A stretch of DNA of 28,831 nucleotides from NCBI GenBank assembly GCA_040753075.1, contig JBFMHA010000044.1, positions 1-28,831 of the forward strand. The letters are read 5' to 3'. A model generated the notes under the pieces. It saw only the letters and a list, made by a program, of their open reading frames with translations. It was not told the DNA's origin and did not search any database. Source of the stretch: UBA6814 sp040753075 (GTDB lineage Bacteria > Desulfobacterota > Desulfovibrionia > Desulfovibrionales > Desulfovibrionaceae). The position numbers and the translations under genes are program-made. Shown in pieces: positions 7,696 to 17,498 of the stretch (position 1 is the stretch's first letter; every line of letters starts with the position of its first letter).

Positions 7696-10662
7696 CTATT
7701 TTTGCCCGGCGGGCCAGTGCCCCCACTCCACCGGCAACCGCACGGTGTTGCCCGCCTTGTTGGTGAAGAGCAGGCGCCCGTGCTCCCGGCCGAAGAGGTA
7801 GAGGTCCCGGGTCACGGCCACGTCCTGCTTGCAGTAGGACACGATCTCGTCCAGCCGGCCCTCCTTCCACCAGGCCAGGGCCTGCATCCCGTCCGCGCTC
7901 TTGGCCGCGTTCAGGGTGGCCCGGGCCAGGGAGTCCAGGGACAGGCGGTATCCCAGGCGCTGGTACACGTGCTCCAGCATGTCCAGGGTGGGCAGGCTCG
8001 CGAAGTCGAAGTCCGAGACTCCGGCCAGCACCTGGTAGTCGAAGCGCTTGAGGTTGAAGCCCACCACCAGGTCCACGGCCCGGATGTCCTCGACGAGCCG
8101 GGGAATCTCGTCCTGGGCGTAGACCAGGAACTCGTCCCGGCCCGAGTCGTAGAGCACGGCGCAGGACACCCCCATGCGGTCGGCCCGGCTCCAGCCCCCC
8201 ACCTCCTGGGCCGAGCGCCGGGTCTCCAGGTCCAGGACGCCGTAGCGGACCGGGGGCGCGGTTGCGGGCGGGACGGGCTGGGGCATGGGCTCCTCCGTGG
8301 ACTCTTCCGTCTGGCTTTCCGTATGGTTTTCCGTGGGTCGTTCTGTAGGCCGCTCCGTAAGAATGCCCTGATCCTCGACGGTTGGGGCCGGGGCGCTCCG
8401 GATGGCCTCCAGGATGGCCCGGGCCGCGGCCTTGTCGATGGGCCGGTTGCCCGAGCCGCACTTGGGCGAATGGACGCAGGACGGGCAGCCCAGTTCGCAG
8501 GCGCAGGAGACGATGGCGCACAGGGTTCGGGAGAGCAGCTCCTCGGCCATGCCGAAGGCCTGCCGGGTCAGGCCCACGCCGCCGGGCATGCCGTCGTACA
8601 CGAACACCGCGGCCGCGCCCACCTGGGGATGGTAGGGCGTGGAGATGCCGCCCAGGTCGTTGCGGTCGGTCATGACCAGCAGGGGCAGGATGCCGATGGC
8701 CGCGTGCTCCAGGGCGTGGATGCCGCCCATGAAGTGCATGAGCGCGTCCTCGGCCCGGCGCTGGACCTCGCGGGGCATCTCGATCCACAGGCCCTCGGTC
8801 TCGAAGGTCAGGGGCGGCAGGTCCAGGGGCGCGATGGTGAGGATCTTGCCCCCGCGCACCCGGCGTTTCTCGTACCCGGTGACGGTTTCGGTGACCCTGA
8901 GCCGGCCGAAGAACACCCGCGCCCCGAACGCCGCGCGGCAGGCGCAGACCTCCAGTACCTCGGTCTCCTTGGAGCTGCGCGGCCGGGTGTAGTAGTCCAC
9001 CCGGGCCGGGGACACCCGCACCGTGCGGGAGGCCAGGTCCAGGTCGCGCACCGCGTAGGTCTTGCCCAGATGGAGGTAGACCGCGCCGGGATGGGTCTCC
9101 CGGAAGGCGCGACGCTCGTCCACCTGGCCCACGTTCGCCACCCCGCCCCCGGGCAGCTCGGCCTCGATGGCGTAGGTCCCGCCCGCGCCGCGCAGGTCGA
9201 TCTCCCGGTGCGGCCGCCTTCGCGAGGCGTGGATCGTCTGCCCGTCCTTGTCCCGCAACAGTCCGCCGGACAACTCCAGCCGGCGCACCGCCTCCGCCAC
9301 TCCGGGCTCGGCCAGCCAGGGCTCGCCCTCCCGCAGGGGCAGCTCGGCCGCGGCGCAGACCAGGTGCCGGCCCAGGATGACCTCGTTGGCCGGATTGAGC
9401 ACCGCGTTCTCCGCGGGCCGGTCGAAGAAGTCCCGGGGGTTGCGCATGAAATACTGGTCCAGGGCGTCCTCGCCGGCCACCAGGAGCACGGCCGAGGGCT
9501 GCCCGGCCCGGCCCACCCGGCCGCCGCGCTGCAGGGTGGACATGACCGTGCCCGGGTAGCCCACCAGGATGCACAGATCCAGGGCCCCGATGTCGATGCC
9601 CAACTCCAGGGCGCTGGTGGAGACCACGGCCAGCAGGTCGCCCGAGGCCATGCGCGCCTCGATGTCCCGCCGCTCCTCGGGCAGGAACCCGGCCCGGTAG
9701 GCGCTGATGCGGTGCTTGTACTCCCCGGCCTTCTCCGACGCCCACAGGGAGATGAGCTCGGTCATCTTGCGGGACTGGCAGTACACGATGGTGCGCAGCT
9801 CCCGGGCCAGGGCCGCCTTGAGGAGCTGGATGGCCACGGCCGAGGGGCCGGCGGCCATGGTCAGGGCCGGGTTCAGGAACAGGACGTGGCGCTCCCCGGC
9901 CGGGGCCCCGTTCTCGGAAACGCCCGTGACGCTAAGGCCGGCAAGCTGTTCGGCCAGCTCCACCGGGTTCCCGACGGTGGCCGAGAGGAAGGCGTAGGCC
10001 GGGTCCACCCGGAACCTCGAACACACCCGCTTCAGCCGCCGGAACACCTGGGCCATGTGCGAGCCCAGCACCCCGCGATAGGTGTGCACCTCGTCCACCA
10101 CCACGTGGGTGAGCCCGGCCAGGAAGGGCGCCCAGGCCTCGTGGTGGGGCAGGATGGAGAGGTGGAGCATCTCCGGGTTGGTCATGACCACGTGGGGCGG
10201 ATCGGTCCGGATCTTCTTGCGGAAGTGCCCCGAGGTGTCGCCGTCATAGATGGCCGCGGTGGGCCGCTCGCCTTTGGGCCAGGCTGCGGCCAGCTCCCGG
10301 AAGCCCTTCAACTGGTCCTGGGCCAGGGCCTTGAGCGGAAAGATGTACAGCGCCCGGGTGTCCGGGTTGCCCAGCACCGCCTCCAGCACCGGCAGGTTGT
10401 AGATCAGCGTCTTGCCGCTGGCCGTGGGCGTGGCCGCCACCACGCTGCGCCCGGCGCGCAGGAGGTCCATGGCCCGGGCCTGGTGGCTGTAGAGCCGCTC
10501 GATGCCCCGGGCCGCCAGCAGGCGCTCGATGGTCACGGGCCAGGGCCGCAGGCAGTCGGCGTACGACGCAGGCCGGGCGGGCAGCACCTCGTGGTGCACC
10601 ACCAGCCCGCCCAGGGGCCCGTTGGCCTTGAGGGCCTCCAAGTATGCGAGAAGGGTGCTCAT
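7696..10662 (-). CDS. MrfA-type helicase fused to MrfB-type DEDD exonuclease
   Basis: A 988-residue fusion. The N-terminal half is a superfamily 2 helicase: Walker A ATPTASGKT at 77-85, DEVH at 190-193, SAT at 227-229 and motif VI QRGGRVGRAG at 378-387. A MrfA/YprA-type C-terminal region (DUF1998-like) ends with a Cys cluster (C720, C726, C729, C735, plus C722) likely to bind zinc. A TExx repeat linker (769-792) leads to an RNase H-like exonuclease domain: D811-x-E813, GFNLKRFD with D875, TLDM, and YCKQD with Y943 and D947, matching a DEDDy-type active site. In Bacillus, MrfA and MrfB are separate adjacent genes acting in repair of mitomycin damage; here the pair is one chain. All active-site residues look intact. 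A DNA lesion repair role is inferred. No strong ribosome binding site precedes the ATG at 10662. Confidence 0.9.
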   Translation of the reverse strand: MSTLLAYLEALKANGPLGGLVVHHEVLPARPASYADCLRPWPVTIERLLAARGIERLYSHQARAMDLLRAGRSVVAATPTASGKTLIYNLPVLEAVLGNPDTRALYIFPLKALAQDQLKGFRELAAAWPKGERPTAAIYDGDTSGHFRKKIRTDPPHVVMTNPEMLHLSILPHHEAWAPFLAGLTHVVVDEVHTYRGVLGSHMAQVFRRLKRVCSRFRVDPAYAFLSATVGNPVELAEQLAGLSVTGVSENGAPAGERHVLFLNPALTMAAGPSAVAIQLLKAALARELRTIVYCQSRKMTELISLWASEKAGEYKHRISAYRAGFLPEERRDIEARMASGDLLAVVSTSALELGIDIGALDLCILVGYPGTVMSTLQRGGRVGRAGQPSAVLLVAGEDALDQYFMRNPRDFFDRPAENAVLNPANEVILGRHLVCAAAELPLREGEPWLAEPGVAEAVRRLELSGGLLRDKDGQTIHASRRRPHREIDLRGAGGTYAIEAELPGGGVANVGQVDERRAFRETHPGAVYLHLGKTYAVRDLDLASRTVRVSPARVDYYTRPRSSKETEVLEVCACRAAFGARVFFGRLRVTETVTGYEKRRVRGGKILTIAPLDLPPLTFETEGLWIEMPREVQRRAEDALMHFMGGIHALEHAAIGILPLLVMTDRNDLGGISTPYHPQVGAAAVFVYDGMPGGVGLTRQAFGMAEELLSRTLCAIVSCACELGCPSCVHSPKCGSGNRPIDKAAARAILEAIRSAPAPTVEDQGILTERPTERPTENHTESQTEESTEEPMPQPVPPATAPPVRYGVLDLETRRSAQEVGGWSRADRMGVSCAVLYDSGRDEFLVYAQDEIPRLVEDIRAVDLVVGFNLKRFDYQVLAGVSDFDFASLPTLDMLEHVYQRLGYRLSLDSLARATLNAAKSADGMQALAWWKEGRLDEIVSYCKQDVAVTRDLYLFGREHGRLLFTNKAGNTVRLPVEWGHWPAGQK
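8287..8358 (-). repeat. Six tandem TExx tetrapeptide repeats in the linker
   Basis: Residues 769-792 of the helicase-nuclease fusion are TERP, TERP, TENH, TESQ, TEES, TEEP: a 12-base period at DNA level, with more A and T than the flanks. It sits exactly between the zinc-cluster helicase part and the nuclease domain, as expected for a flexible acidic tether. Confidence 0.85.
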
Positions 10663-10887
10663 CGGCGTGTCGGCGAGGCCCGGAAACCCAGGCCCCGTGT
10701 GGGGTCATAGCCTGTTTGCGGCTGGCCGTCGACAGCGGCGGGAGGCCCTTTACCCTCCCGGGGGGCTCAAGGGCCGACGGCCCTTGAGAATCCCCATCGA
10801 AGGCAGGGCGTTCCAGGCAACTTGCCCGCGCGGGTTGACCTGCGTTGCGCGGTACACTAACGCCCTGGCGCAAAGGAGATATCGCCC
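10663..10887. other. Divergent intergenic region with GC palindromes
   Basis: 225 bases between the divergent helicase and methyltransferase genes. It holds a perfect 10-bp stem CTCAAGGGCC-GAC-GGCCCTTGAG (10766-10788), preceded by GGGAGG/CCTCCC arms (10740-10759). A TACACT hexamer at 10853-10858 could be a -10 box for the methyltransferase, but no -35 is at the right distance. No gene seen. Confidence 0.6.
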
Positions 10888-11747
10888 ATGCCCCACGCCC
10901 CCGAAGCCGGACTCTTCGCCCTCCTGGAGGAGGCCAATGCCCGGCCCGAGCCGTTTTCCCGCTACACGGCCCGCGACCTGTGGACCGACGAGCACACCTC
11001 GGCGCAGATGCTGGCATTCCACCTGGACGGCAGCCGCGACATCTCGTCACGAAAGACCGCGTTCATCGACCGCTCGGCGGACTGGATGGCCTCCCGGTTC
11101 GGCATCGGCCCCGCCACCCGCGTGGCGGACTTCGGCTGCGGCCCGGGCCTGTACACCATCCGGCTGGCCCGGCGCGGCGCGCGGGTGACCGGCATCGACT
11201 TCTCGGAACGCTCCCTTGCCCACGCCCGCCAGGCGGCCCAGGCCGAAGGGCTGGACATCGCCTACGTGCACCAGGACTACATGGAGTTCGAAAGCCCGGA
11301 GCGCTTCGACCTGCTGTGCCTCATCATGTGCGACTTCTGCGCCCTGGGCCCGGTCCAGCGCCAGGGTCTGCTCACCACGTTCCGGTCGCTGATCGCTCCG
11401 GGGGGCCGCCTGCTGCTCGACGTGTATTCCCTGCGCGCCTTTGCGCTGCGGGAGGAACATGCGGCCTACGCCCCCAACCTGCTGAACGGGTTCTGGTCCC
11501 CGCGGCCCTACTACGGGTTCCTGAACATCTTCTGCTACAACGCGGACAAGGTGGTGCTGGACAAGTACACCATCGTGGAGCCCGACCGGGTCCGTACGGT
11601 GTACAACTGGCTGCAGCATTTCGACCTGCCCGCCCTGGAAGGGGAGCTCGCGGCCAGCGGATGGCGGGTGGAGGAGGCGCTGGGCGACGTGGCCGGCGCC
11701 GAGTTCGACCCCGAGGCCCCGGAATTCGCCGTGGTGGCCGTGCCGGC

Positions 11748-11751
<4 letters not shown>
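10888..11751 (+). CDS. Class I SAM-dependent methyltransferase
   Basis: A 287-residue Rossmann-fold methyltransferase. Motif I VADFGCGPG is at 79-87, followed by VTGIDFSERSLAHAR (100-114) where the acidic residue would bind the SAM ribose; DLLCLIMCDF (141-150) and PGGRLLLDVYS (171-181) complete the fold. The substrate is not recognisable; the general type methylates small molecules. The ATG at 10888 has an excellent AAAGGAGAT ribosome binding site. It stands alone on this strand, divergent from the helicase-nuclease gene, and its last four bases overlap the last four of the convergent response regulator gene. Confidence 0.88.
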
Positions 11752-13118
<1,367 letters not shown>

Positions 13119-13134
13119 GGCGGTGTCGGTGGCC

Positions 13135-14598
13135 TCAGGCCGCGGGGAAGGTCACGGTGACCTGCGCCCCGCCGCCCTCGGCGTTGGAGAATGCCAGATC
13201 GGCCCCGTGGCTGTCCAGGATGGTGGACACGATGGCCAGGCCCAGGCCGGTGCCGTGGTCCTTGGTGGTGAAGAAGGGGTCGGCCACCTTCTCCAGGGCC
13301 TCGGGGGCGAAGCCCGGCCCGCTGTCCGCGAAGACCAGCGAGGCCGCCCCGTTATCCACCCGGCCCCGGATGGTGATGGTCCCGGCCCCGTCCAGGGCCT
13401 GCACCGCGTTCACCAGGATGTTGAACACCGCCCGGTAGAGCAGGTCCTTGTCCCCCTGCGCCGGCAGCTCGGTCGGATAGTCCCGGGCCACCACCACGCC
13501 CTTGGCCGTGAACTCCCGCTCCAGGAAGACCATGGCCTGGTCCAGGACCTGGGCCAGGTTCACCGGATGCATGCGCGGTTGCCGGGGCCGGGCGTAGTCC
13601 AGGAAGTCGTTCACGGTCTGGGACAGGCGGCCGATCTCGTCGTACATGGCCTGGAGGATGCGGGCCGGCCCCGGGTCCTGGTTGCCGGCGGACTCGGCCT
13701 TCTTGAGCAGGAGCTGGGCGCTGCTCTTGATGATGCCCAGGGGGTTGCGGATCTCGTGGGCGATGCCCGCCACCACCCGGCCCATGCTGGCCAGCCGCTC
13801 GGACTGGTGCAGCTCGCGCTCCAGGCGGCGCTGCTCGTGGGCCCGCTCGGCCACGATCCGCGCCGCGCGGCGTATGAACATGACCAGGATGAGGAACAGC
13901 ACCAGGGAGGAGAGGAAGGAGCTGATGATGATGAGCCACTGGAAGCTCACCACGGTGGCGTAGTCCTCGGTGATGTCCTGGGTGAACTCCAGCACGCCCA
14001 TGATCTGTCCCGAGGGGCCGCCCGGGATGATGCTCCGCTCGGCGCGCAGGGTGTACACCGTGCGCAGGATCACGCTCTTGGCCTCCAGGTCCGGGTAGAA
14101 CATGCTCCACAGGGACGACACGTCGCTGATGATCTCGAAGGTGGTGGGGCCGCCCTCCAGGGACCTGCGCACCATGTCGTCGGACAGGTCCTCCCGGCCC
14201 ACCTGGGCGGTGTCCGTGGCGTAGGACACCACCTCGTCCGCGTCGAAGATCCGCAGGGAGAGCACGTGCAGGCCGTGGATGGTGGAGCCCACCACCCGGT
14301 CCAGCTGGGCGTACTGCTCGGGATTCTGCAGCTCGATGCGCCGGAAGCGGAGCAGGGTGGGCAGGGTGAAGCGCTGGAAGATCTGGTGGTTGACGTTGTC
14401 CGCCAGGAGCAGGGCGAAGCGCTTCTGCTTCTCCAGCAGGGTGTCCCGGGCCTGGTTGGCGATGAAGATGGCCAGGAACAGTCCGGCGCCCAGGATGAAG
14501 ACCAGGGAGCTCCAGGACAGGAACTTGACCAGCTTGAAGGGCCGCTCCTCGTCCGCGGCGAAGGCCTCCGCCGCCCGCACGTCGTCCTGGTCGGCCAC
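13135..14598 (-). CDS. Membrane-bound sensor histidine kinase
   Basis: 487 residues. Transmembrane helices are at about 26-48 and 219-241, enclosing a ~170-residue periplasmic sensor region without a recognisable ligand motif. A cytoplasmic coiled segment precedes the phospho-acceptor motif AGIAHEIRNPLG with His 281. The ATP-binding domain shows NILVNAVQAL, DSGPGF, DPFFTTK and HGTGLGLAI. The GTG start at 14598 is only 3 bases after the aminotransferase stop, and the response regulator starts 16 bases beyond this gene, so the three form one operon. The NtrB/AtoS/ZraS-like architecture fits signalling to the adjacent NtrC-type regulator. Confidence 0.93.
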   Translation of the reverse strand: MADQDDVRAAEAFAADEERPFKLVKFLSWSSLVFILGAGLFLAIFIANQARDTLLEKQKRFALLLADNVNHQIFQRFTLPTLLRFRRIELQNPEQYAQLDRVVGSTIHGLHVLSLRIFDADEVVSYATDTAQVGREDLSDDMVRRSLEGGPTTFEIISDVSSLWSMFYPDLEAKSVILRTVYTLRAERSIIPGGPSGQIMGVLEFTQDITEDYATVVSFQWLIIISSFLSSLVLFLILVMFIRRAARIVAERAHEQRRLERELHQSERLASMGRVVAGIAHEIRNPLGIIKSSAQLLLKKAESAGNQDPGPARILQAMYDEIGRLSQTVNDFLDYARPRQPRMHPVNLAQVLDQAMVFLEREFTAKGVVVARDYPTELPAQGDKDLLYRAVFNILVNAVQALDGAGTITIRGRVDNGAASLVFADSGPGFAPEALEKVADPFFTTKDHGTGLGLAIVSTILDSHGADLAFSNAEGGGAQVTVTFPAA

Positions 14599-14601
14599 TG
14601 G

Positions 14602-15777
14602 CTAGACCGCTCCCAGCGCCTTGCCCGACAGCTCCAGGGCCTTGATCAGGCTTTCGTCGTCCAGGGCGTAGGAGAACCGCACGCAGGCGTCGTCGCCGAA
14701 GGCCGCCCCGGGCACCGCCGCCACCCCGGCCTCCTCCAGGAGCAGGGTGCAGGCCTCGGCCGAGTCCTTGAACTTCCCGCCGTAGCAGGCGGACACGTCC
14801 GGAAACACGTAGAACGCGCCGTCCGGCCGGGGGCAGACCGCCCGCTTCCAGGCGCCCACGATCTCCATGGCCAGATCGCGGCGGCGGGCGAAGGCCGCGC
14901 ACATCTCGGCCACGCACTCGGTCGGGCCGGTCAGGGCGGCCAGGGCCGCCTTCTGGGCGATGGAGCAGATGTTGGACGTGCTCTGGCCCTGCAGCTTGCT
15001 CATGGCCTTGACCAGGTCGGGATGGGCCAGGGTGTAGCCCACCCGCCAGCCGGTCATGGCGTAGGTCTTGGCCAGGCCGTTGACGATGGCGAAGGACTCG
15101 GGACGCCTTTGCCACCAGCCGGCCAGGCTCACCGGCTCGGCCGGGGCGTAGACCAGCCGGTCGTAGATCTCGTCGGAGATGACGAACACGCCCCTGGCCA
15201 CCGCCCACTCGGCCAGGGCGTCCTGCTCGGCCCGGGTGTAGTGCACGCCCGTGGGGTTGGAGGGCGAATTGAAGAGGAGCACCCGGGTCCTGTCCGTGCA
15301 GGCCCGGTCCAGGTCCTCGGCCGTGATCTTGAATCCCTTGGCCGCCGGGGCCGGGACCTCGACGGGCGCGCCGTCGGCCAGGAGCACCATGGCCGGATAG
15401 CTCACCCAGTAGGGGGCCGGGATGAGCACCTCGTCCCCGGGGTCCAGCAGGCATTGCAGGAGGTTGTACAGGGACTGCTTGCCGCCGTTGGTCACGATGG
15501 CGGCCGCGGCCTCGGCCTGCACCCCGTAGTGGGTGGCGAAATACCCGGCCACCGCGGCCCGCAGTTCGGGGATGCCCGGCTCCTGGGTGTAGCGGGTGAA
15601 CCCCTCGTCGATGGCCGCCTTGGCCGCGGCGCAGATGTGCGCCGGCGTGCCGAAGTCCGGCTCGCCCACGGACAGGCTGATGATCTTCCTCCCCTGGGCC
15701 TTCAACTCCATGGCCTTGGCGCTCACCGCCAGGGTCGCCGAAGGCTTCACCCGCTTGATCCGCTGGGAAATGCGCAT
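14602..15777 (-). CDS. Class I aminotransferase, aspartate aminotransferase type
   Basis: A PLP-dependent transaminase of 391 residues, the usual size for the bacterial Ib aspartate aminotransferase group. It opens MRISQRIKRVKPSATLAVSAKA, typical of that group. The PLP Lys is 237 in VNGLAKTYAMTGWRVGY. Further anchors are GEPDFGTPAH, NGGKQSLYNL, FNSPSNPTG and SDEIYDRLVY, plus RFSYA with the carboxylate-binding Arg near the end. It probably interconverts aspartate/2-oxoglutarate and oxaloacetate/glutamate; a broader range including prephenate or aromatic substrates is possible. It is the first gene of an operon with a two-component system. The ATG at 15777 is directly preceded by a GGGTGGGAG run. 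Confidence 0.93.
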   Translation of the reverse strand: MRISQRIKRVKPSATLAVSAKAMELKAQGRKIISLSVGEPDFGTPAHICAAAKAAIDEGFTRYTQEPGIPELRAAVAGYFATHYGVQAEAAAAIVTNGGKQSLYNLLQCLLDPGDEVLIPAPYWVSYPAMVLLADGAPVEVPAPAAKGFKITAEDLDRACTDRTRVLLFNSPSNPTGVHYTRAEQDALAEWAVARGVFVISDEIYDRLVYAPAEPVSLAGWWQRRPESFAIVNGLAKTYAMTGWRVGYTLAHPDLVKAMSKLQGQSTSNICSIAQKAALAALTGPTECVAEMCAAFARRRDLAMEIVGAWKRAVCPRPDGAFYVFPDVSACYGGKFKDSAEACTLLLEEAGVAAVPGAAFGDDACVRFSYALDDESLIKALELSGKALGAV

Positions 15778-15807
15778 CTCCCACCCCCACTATGGTTTCG
15801 TGCCAAC

Positions 15808-15836
15808 CCCATAGAGCAATTTGGCCCGGACGTAAA
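15808..15836 (-). promoter_or_regulatory. Possible promoter for the aminotransferase-kinase-regulator operon
   Basis: Minus strand TTTACG (15831-15836) and TATGGG (15808-15813) are separated by 17 bases. Both boxes are only partial matches. The -10 overlaps one arm of an inverted repeat CTATGG/CCATAG (15790-15814), which could be an operator. Confidence 0.3.
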
Positions 15837-15843
15837 CGGGAGC

Positions 15844-15861
15844 CGGGGGGGGAGCCCCCCG
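15844..15861 (-). terminator. GC hairpin downstream of sfsA
   Basis: A run of eight G and a run of six C around AG, able to fold into a compact all-GC stem 15 bases after the sfsA stop. No T tract follows, so its terminator role is weakly supported. Confidence 0.4.
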
Positions 15862-15875
15862 CGCCCCGACCGCCC

Positions 15876-16601
15876 TCAGGTCTCCCGGCCGGCCATCGGA
15901 AGCCTGCGCCCCAGGCCGATGCCCAACTCGGAAACCGTCGCCAGGTAGGGCCAGGCCTCCACCCCGGCGGCCAGGGCCCGGCGGAAGAGCGCGGCGTAGT
16001 CCGGGTCCACGACCCCGGCCGGGCCGAAGCAGGCCGCGTCCGGCCGCTGCACCAGGAAGAAGCAGGCCACCCGCTCCCCCTGCCGGGCCAGGGCGATGAG
16101 TTCGGAAAGATGCTTGCGGCCGCGCTCGGTGGGCGCGTCCGGGAACAGGGCCACCCCGTCCTCCGCCATGGTCACGTTCTTGGCCTCCACCCAGAGCCGG
16201 CCGTCCGGCCCCTCCAGCCGGGCGTCCAGGCGGGAGTCGCCCGCCCGGCGCTCGGCGCGGTACCCGGGATATCCCCGGGTTTCGGGAAGAAGGCCCGCGG
16301 CATGGGCCGCGGCCAGGATGCGGTTGGGCGTGGCGGTGTTGACCCCCACCCAGAACCCGTGCAGCCGCACCAGCTCCAGGGTCCAGGCCAGCTTGCGGTG
16401 CGCGCCCGGGGCCGGGGACAGGAGCGCCTCCGAGCCGGGCCGGGTGAGCCCCAGCATGGATCCGGAGTTGTTGGTATGCGCGGCGACCTGCCGCCCCCCC
16501 AGGTCCACGTGCACCGTGAACCGCTTCTCCCGGCGCAGCAGCCGGCCGGTGACGCACCCCTCGGGAAACGGCAGCAGAATTCGCTTATCAGCCATACTCA
16601 C
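15876..16601 (-). CDS. sfsA: SfsA family protein (nuclease-like sugar fermentation stimulation protein)
   Basis: 241 residues, matching the family length (~235). SfsA was named for an effect on maltose metabolism in E. coli; its fold contains a PD-(D/E)xK-like nuclease core after an OB-like domain. Family anchors seen: VAAHTNNSGSMLGL near 40-52, SRLDARLEG and WVEAKNVTMAEDG (the E-x-K pair of the nuclease-like site), FPDAPTERGRKHL, FFLVQRPDA, and VDPDYA. The start is either GTG at 16601 or, two codons later, ATG at 16595; upstream GGGAAG fits the GTG better. Molecular role is unknown. It is downstream of a small gene of unknown function on the same strand. Confidence 0.93.
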   Translation of the reverse strand: MSMADKRILLPFPEGCVTGRLLRREKRFTVHVDLGGRQVAAHTNNSGSMLGLTRPGSEALLSPAPGAHRKLAWTLELVRLHGFWVGVNTATPNRILAAAHAAGLLPETRGYPGYRAERRAGDSRLDARLEGPDGRLWVEAKNVTMAEDGVALFPDAPTERGRKHLSELIALARQGERVACFFLVQRPDAACFGPAGVVDPDYAALFRRALAAGVEAWPYLATVSELGIGLGRRLPMAGRET

Positions 16602-16645
16602 AACTGGCTTCCCGCCATTGCCCCCTCCCCCTTGACTAGCGGTTT

Positions 16646-16690
16646 CCGGGGGGGAAGGGAGAGCCCGAGAGGGAAGGAGCCCCCCCCCGG
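16646..16690. other. GC-rich inverted repeat between small gene and sfsA
   Basis: Arms CCGGGGGGG and CCCCCCCGG enclose about 27 purine-rich bases. It lies just past the stop of the small gene at 16699. No T tract in either direction; it may attenuate transcription into sfsA or have no function. Confidence 0.4.
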
Positions 16691-16698
16691 TTCTTCGC

Positions 16699-16950
16699 CT
16701 ACTCCTCCTCGCCGGCCCGGGCCTTGCCGTAGGCCACGCGGGCCTCCCAGATCTTGAGGCCGACCTTCCTGCCCAGGTCGGCCTGGCGGGTGAAGAGCAG
16801 GGCCTCGGCCGCCTCCTTGTTGCCCTGGGACTTGAGCAGGGTGGCGGATTCCAGGTCCCGCAGGTAGCGCTCGCACTCGCGGACCACGGCCGCCAGGTCG
16901 AGCTTGGCCAGTTCTTCGGGCACGCGGACGGAACGGACGCGCTTGGCCAT
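16699..16950 (-). CDS. Small protein of unknown function (83 residues)
   Basis: I do not recognise this protein. The ATG at 16950 is preceded by AGGGAGG at a good distance, so I use it in place of a longer frame reaching 17028. A short basic start (MAKRVRSVRVPEEL) is followed by a mainly helical, charged sequence (about residues 20-75) with the acidic tail ARAGEEE. No membrane segment or Cys pair. The opening resembles the first strand of ribbon-helix-helix proteins, but the rest does not support that family. A perfect -35 hexamer TTGACA and an AACGT/ACGTT palindrome upstream suggest it is individually regulated. Confidence 0.75.
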   Translation of the reverse strand: MAKRVRSVRVPEELAKLDLAAVVRECERYLRDLESATLLKSQGNKEAAEALLFTRQADLGRKVGLKIWEARVAYGKARAGEEE

Positions 16951-16973
16951 GTGGAGGTCCTCCCTGGCGCGAG

Positions 16974-17001
16974 GGATTACGCAACGTGTACGTTTTGTCA
17001 A
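16974..17001 (-). promoter_or_regulatory. Promoter with embedded palindrome for the 83-residue gene
   Basis: Minus strand TTGACA (16996-17001), a perfect -35, then TAATCC (16974-16979) at 16 bases as a weak -10. The spacer contains the palindrome AACGT-GT-ACGTT (16983-16994), well placed for an operator. A separate pair CGCAACG/CGTTGCG spans 16980-17020. Confidence 0.4.
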
Positions 17002-17087
17002 CATGACGCACGGCGTTGCGGCGCACAAAACGCCGGGCGACAGCGCGGAGCTTCGGTCAACTCCGAGAGCCGACAGTCAGGGAGCGT

Positions 17088-17498
17088 TCAGGATCTTCGC
17101 CTGGCCACGACCCGCAGGGCAAAGCCCGGGGCCGCGCCTGCGGCCAGGCCGAGCACGTTGGCGCCGGCGTCGTACAGGGAGAAGACGCGGTGGGGGAGGT
17201 AATACTGGGTGATTTCCAGAAACATGCCCAGGGCCAGGAGAAAGAGGATGGAGGCCAGGGCGCTGCCGGCCCGGCCGAAGGCCAGGGGGGCCACGACGGC
17301 CAGTCCGGCGAAGCAGGCTAAGTGCAGGGCCGCGTCCAGGGGGACGCCCGGGGCTACGTCCCGGGTGGGCAGGCGCAGGTCGATGGCCACGTAGAGCAGG
17401 ACCAGGAGCAGCACGCCGCCGCCCCACAGCCGGAGCAGGCGGGGACTGCCGGCGGCCTGCCCGGCGCTGGCTGGGGAGTCCTGCTCACTGATCCCCAT
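17088..17498 (-). CDS. VanZ-like membrane protein
   Basis: 136 residues. Hydrophobic helices are at about 24-40, 57-77, 81-95 and 110-128. The VanZ-family pattern is clear: LDAALHLACFAGL, then GMFLEITQYYLPHRVFSLYDAGANVLG with the conserved Glu, Gln, Arg, Asp and Asn. The namesake VanZ gives low-level teicoplanin resistance; most relatives in non-resistant bacteria have no known function. The ATG at 17498 has AGGAAG upstream and lies inside the end of the preceding 56-codon membrane gene (14-base overlap), so the two are probably co-translated. Confidence 0.85.
   Translation of the reverse strand: MGISEQDSPASAGQAAGSPRLLRLWGGGVLLLVLLYVAIDLRLPTRDVAPGVPLDAALHLACFAGLAVVAPLAFGRAGSALASILFLLALGMFLEITQYYLPHRVFSLYDAGANVLGLAAGAAPGFALRVVARRRS

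Noticed and set aside
5287..10710. An 1807-codon open frame on the plus strand
   Set aside because: It is antisense to the hybrid kinase and helicase-nuclease genes, rich in Gly, Gln, His and Val with no domain. High G/C at third positions removes stop codons on the opposite strand.
10830..10858. TTGACC and TACACT as a promoter for the methyltransferase
   Set aside because: The two boxes are only about 12 bases apart, too close for a sigma-70 promoter.
15786..15805. Sigma-54 promoter upstream of the aminotransferase (TTGGCACG on the minus strand)
   Set aside because: The -24 half looks good, but the bases ten positions later are TA where GC is required.
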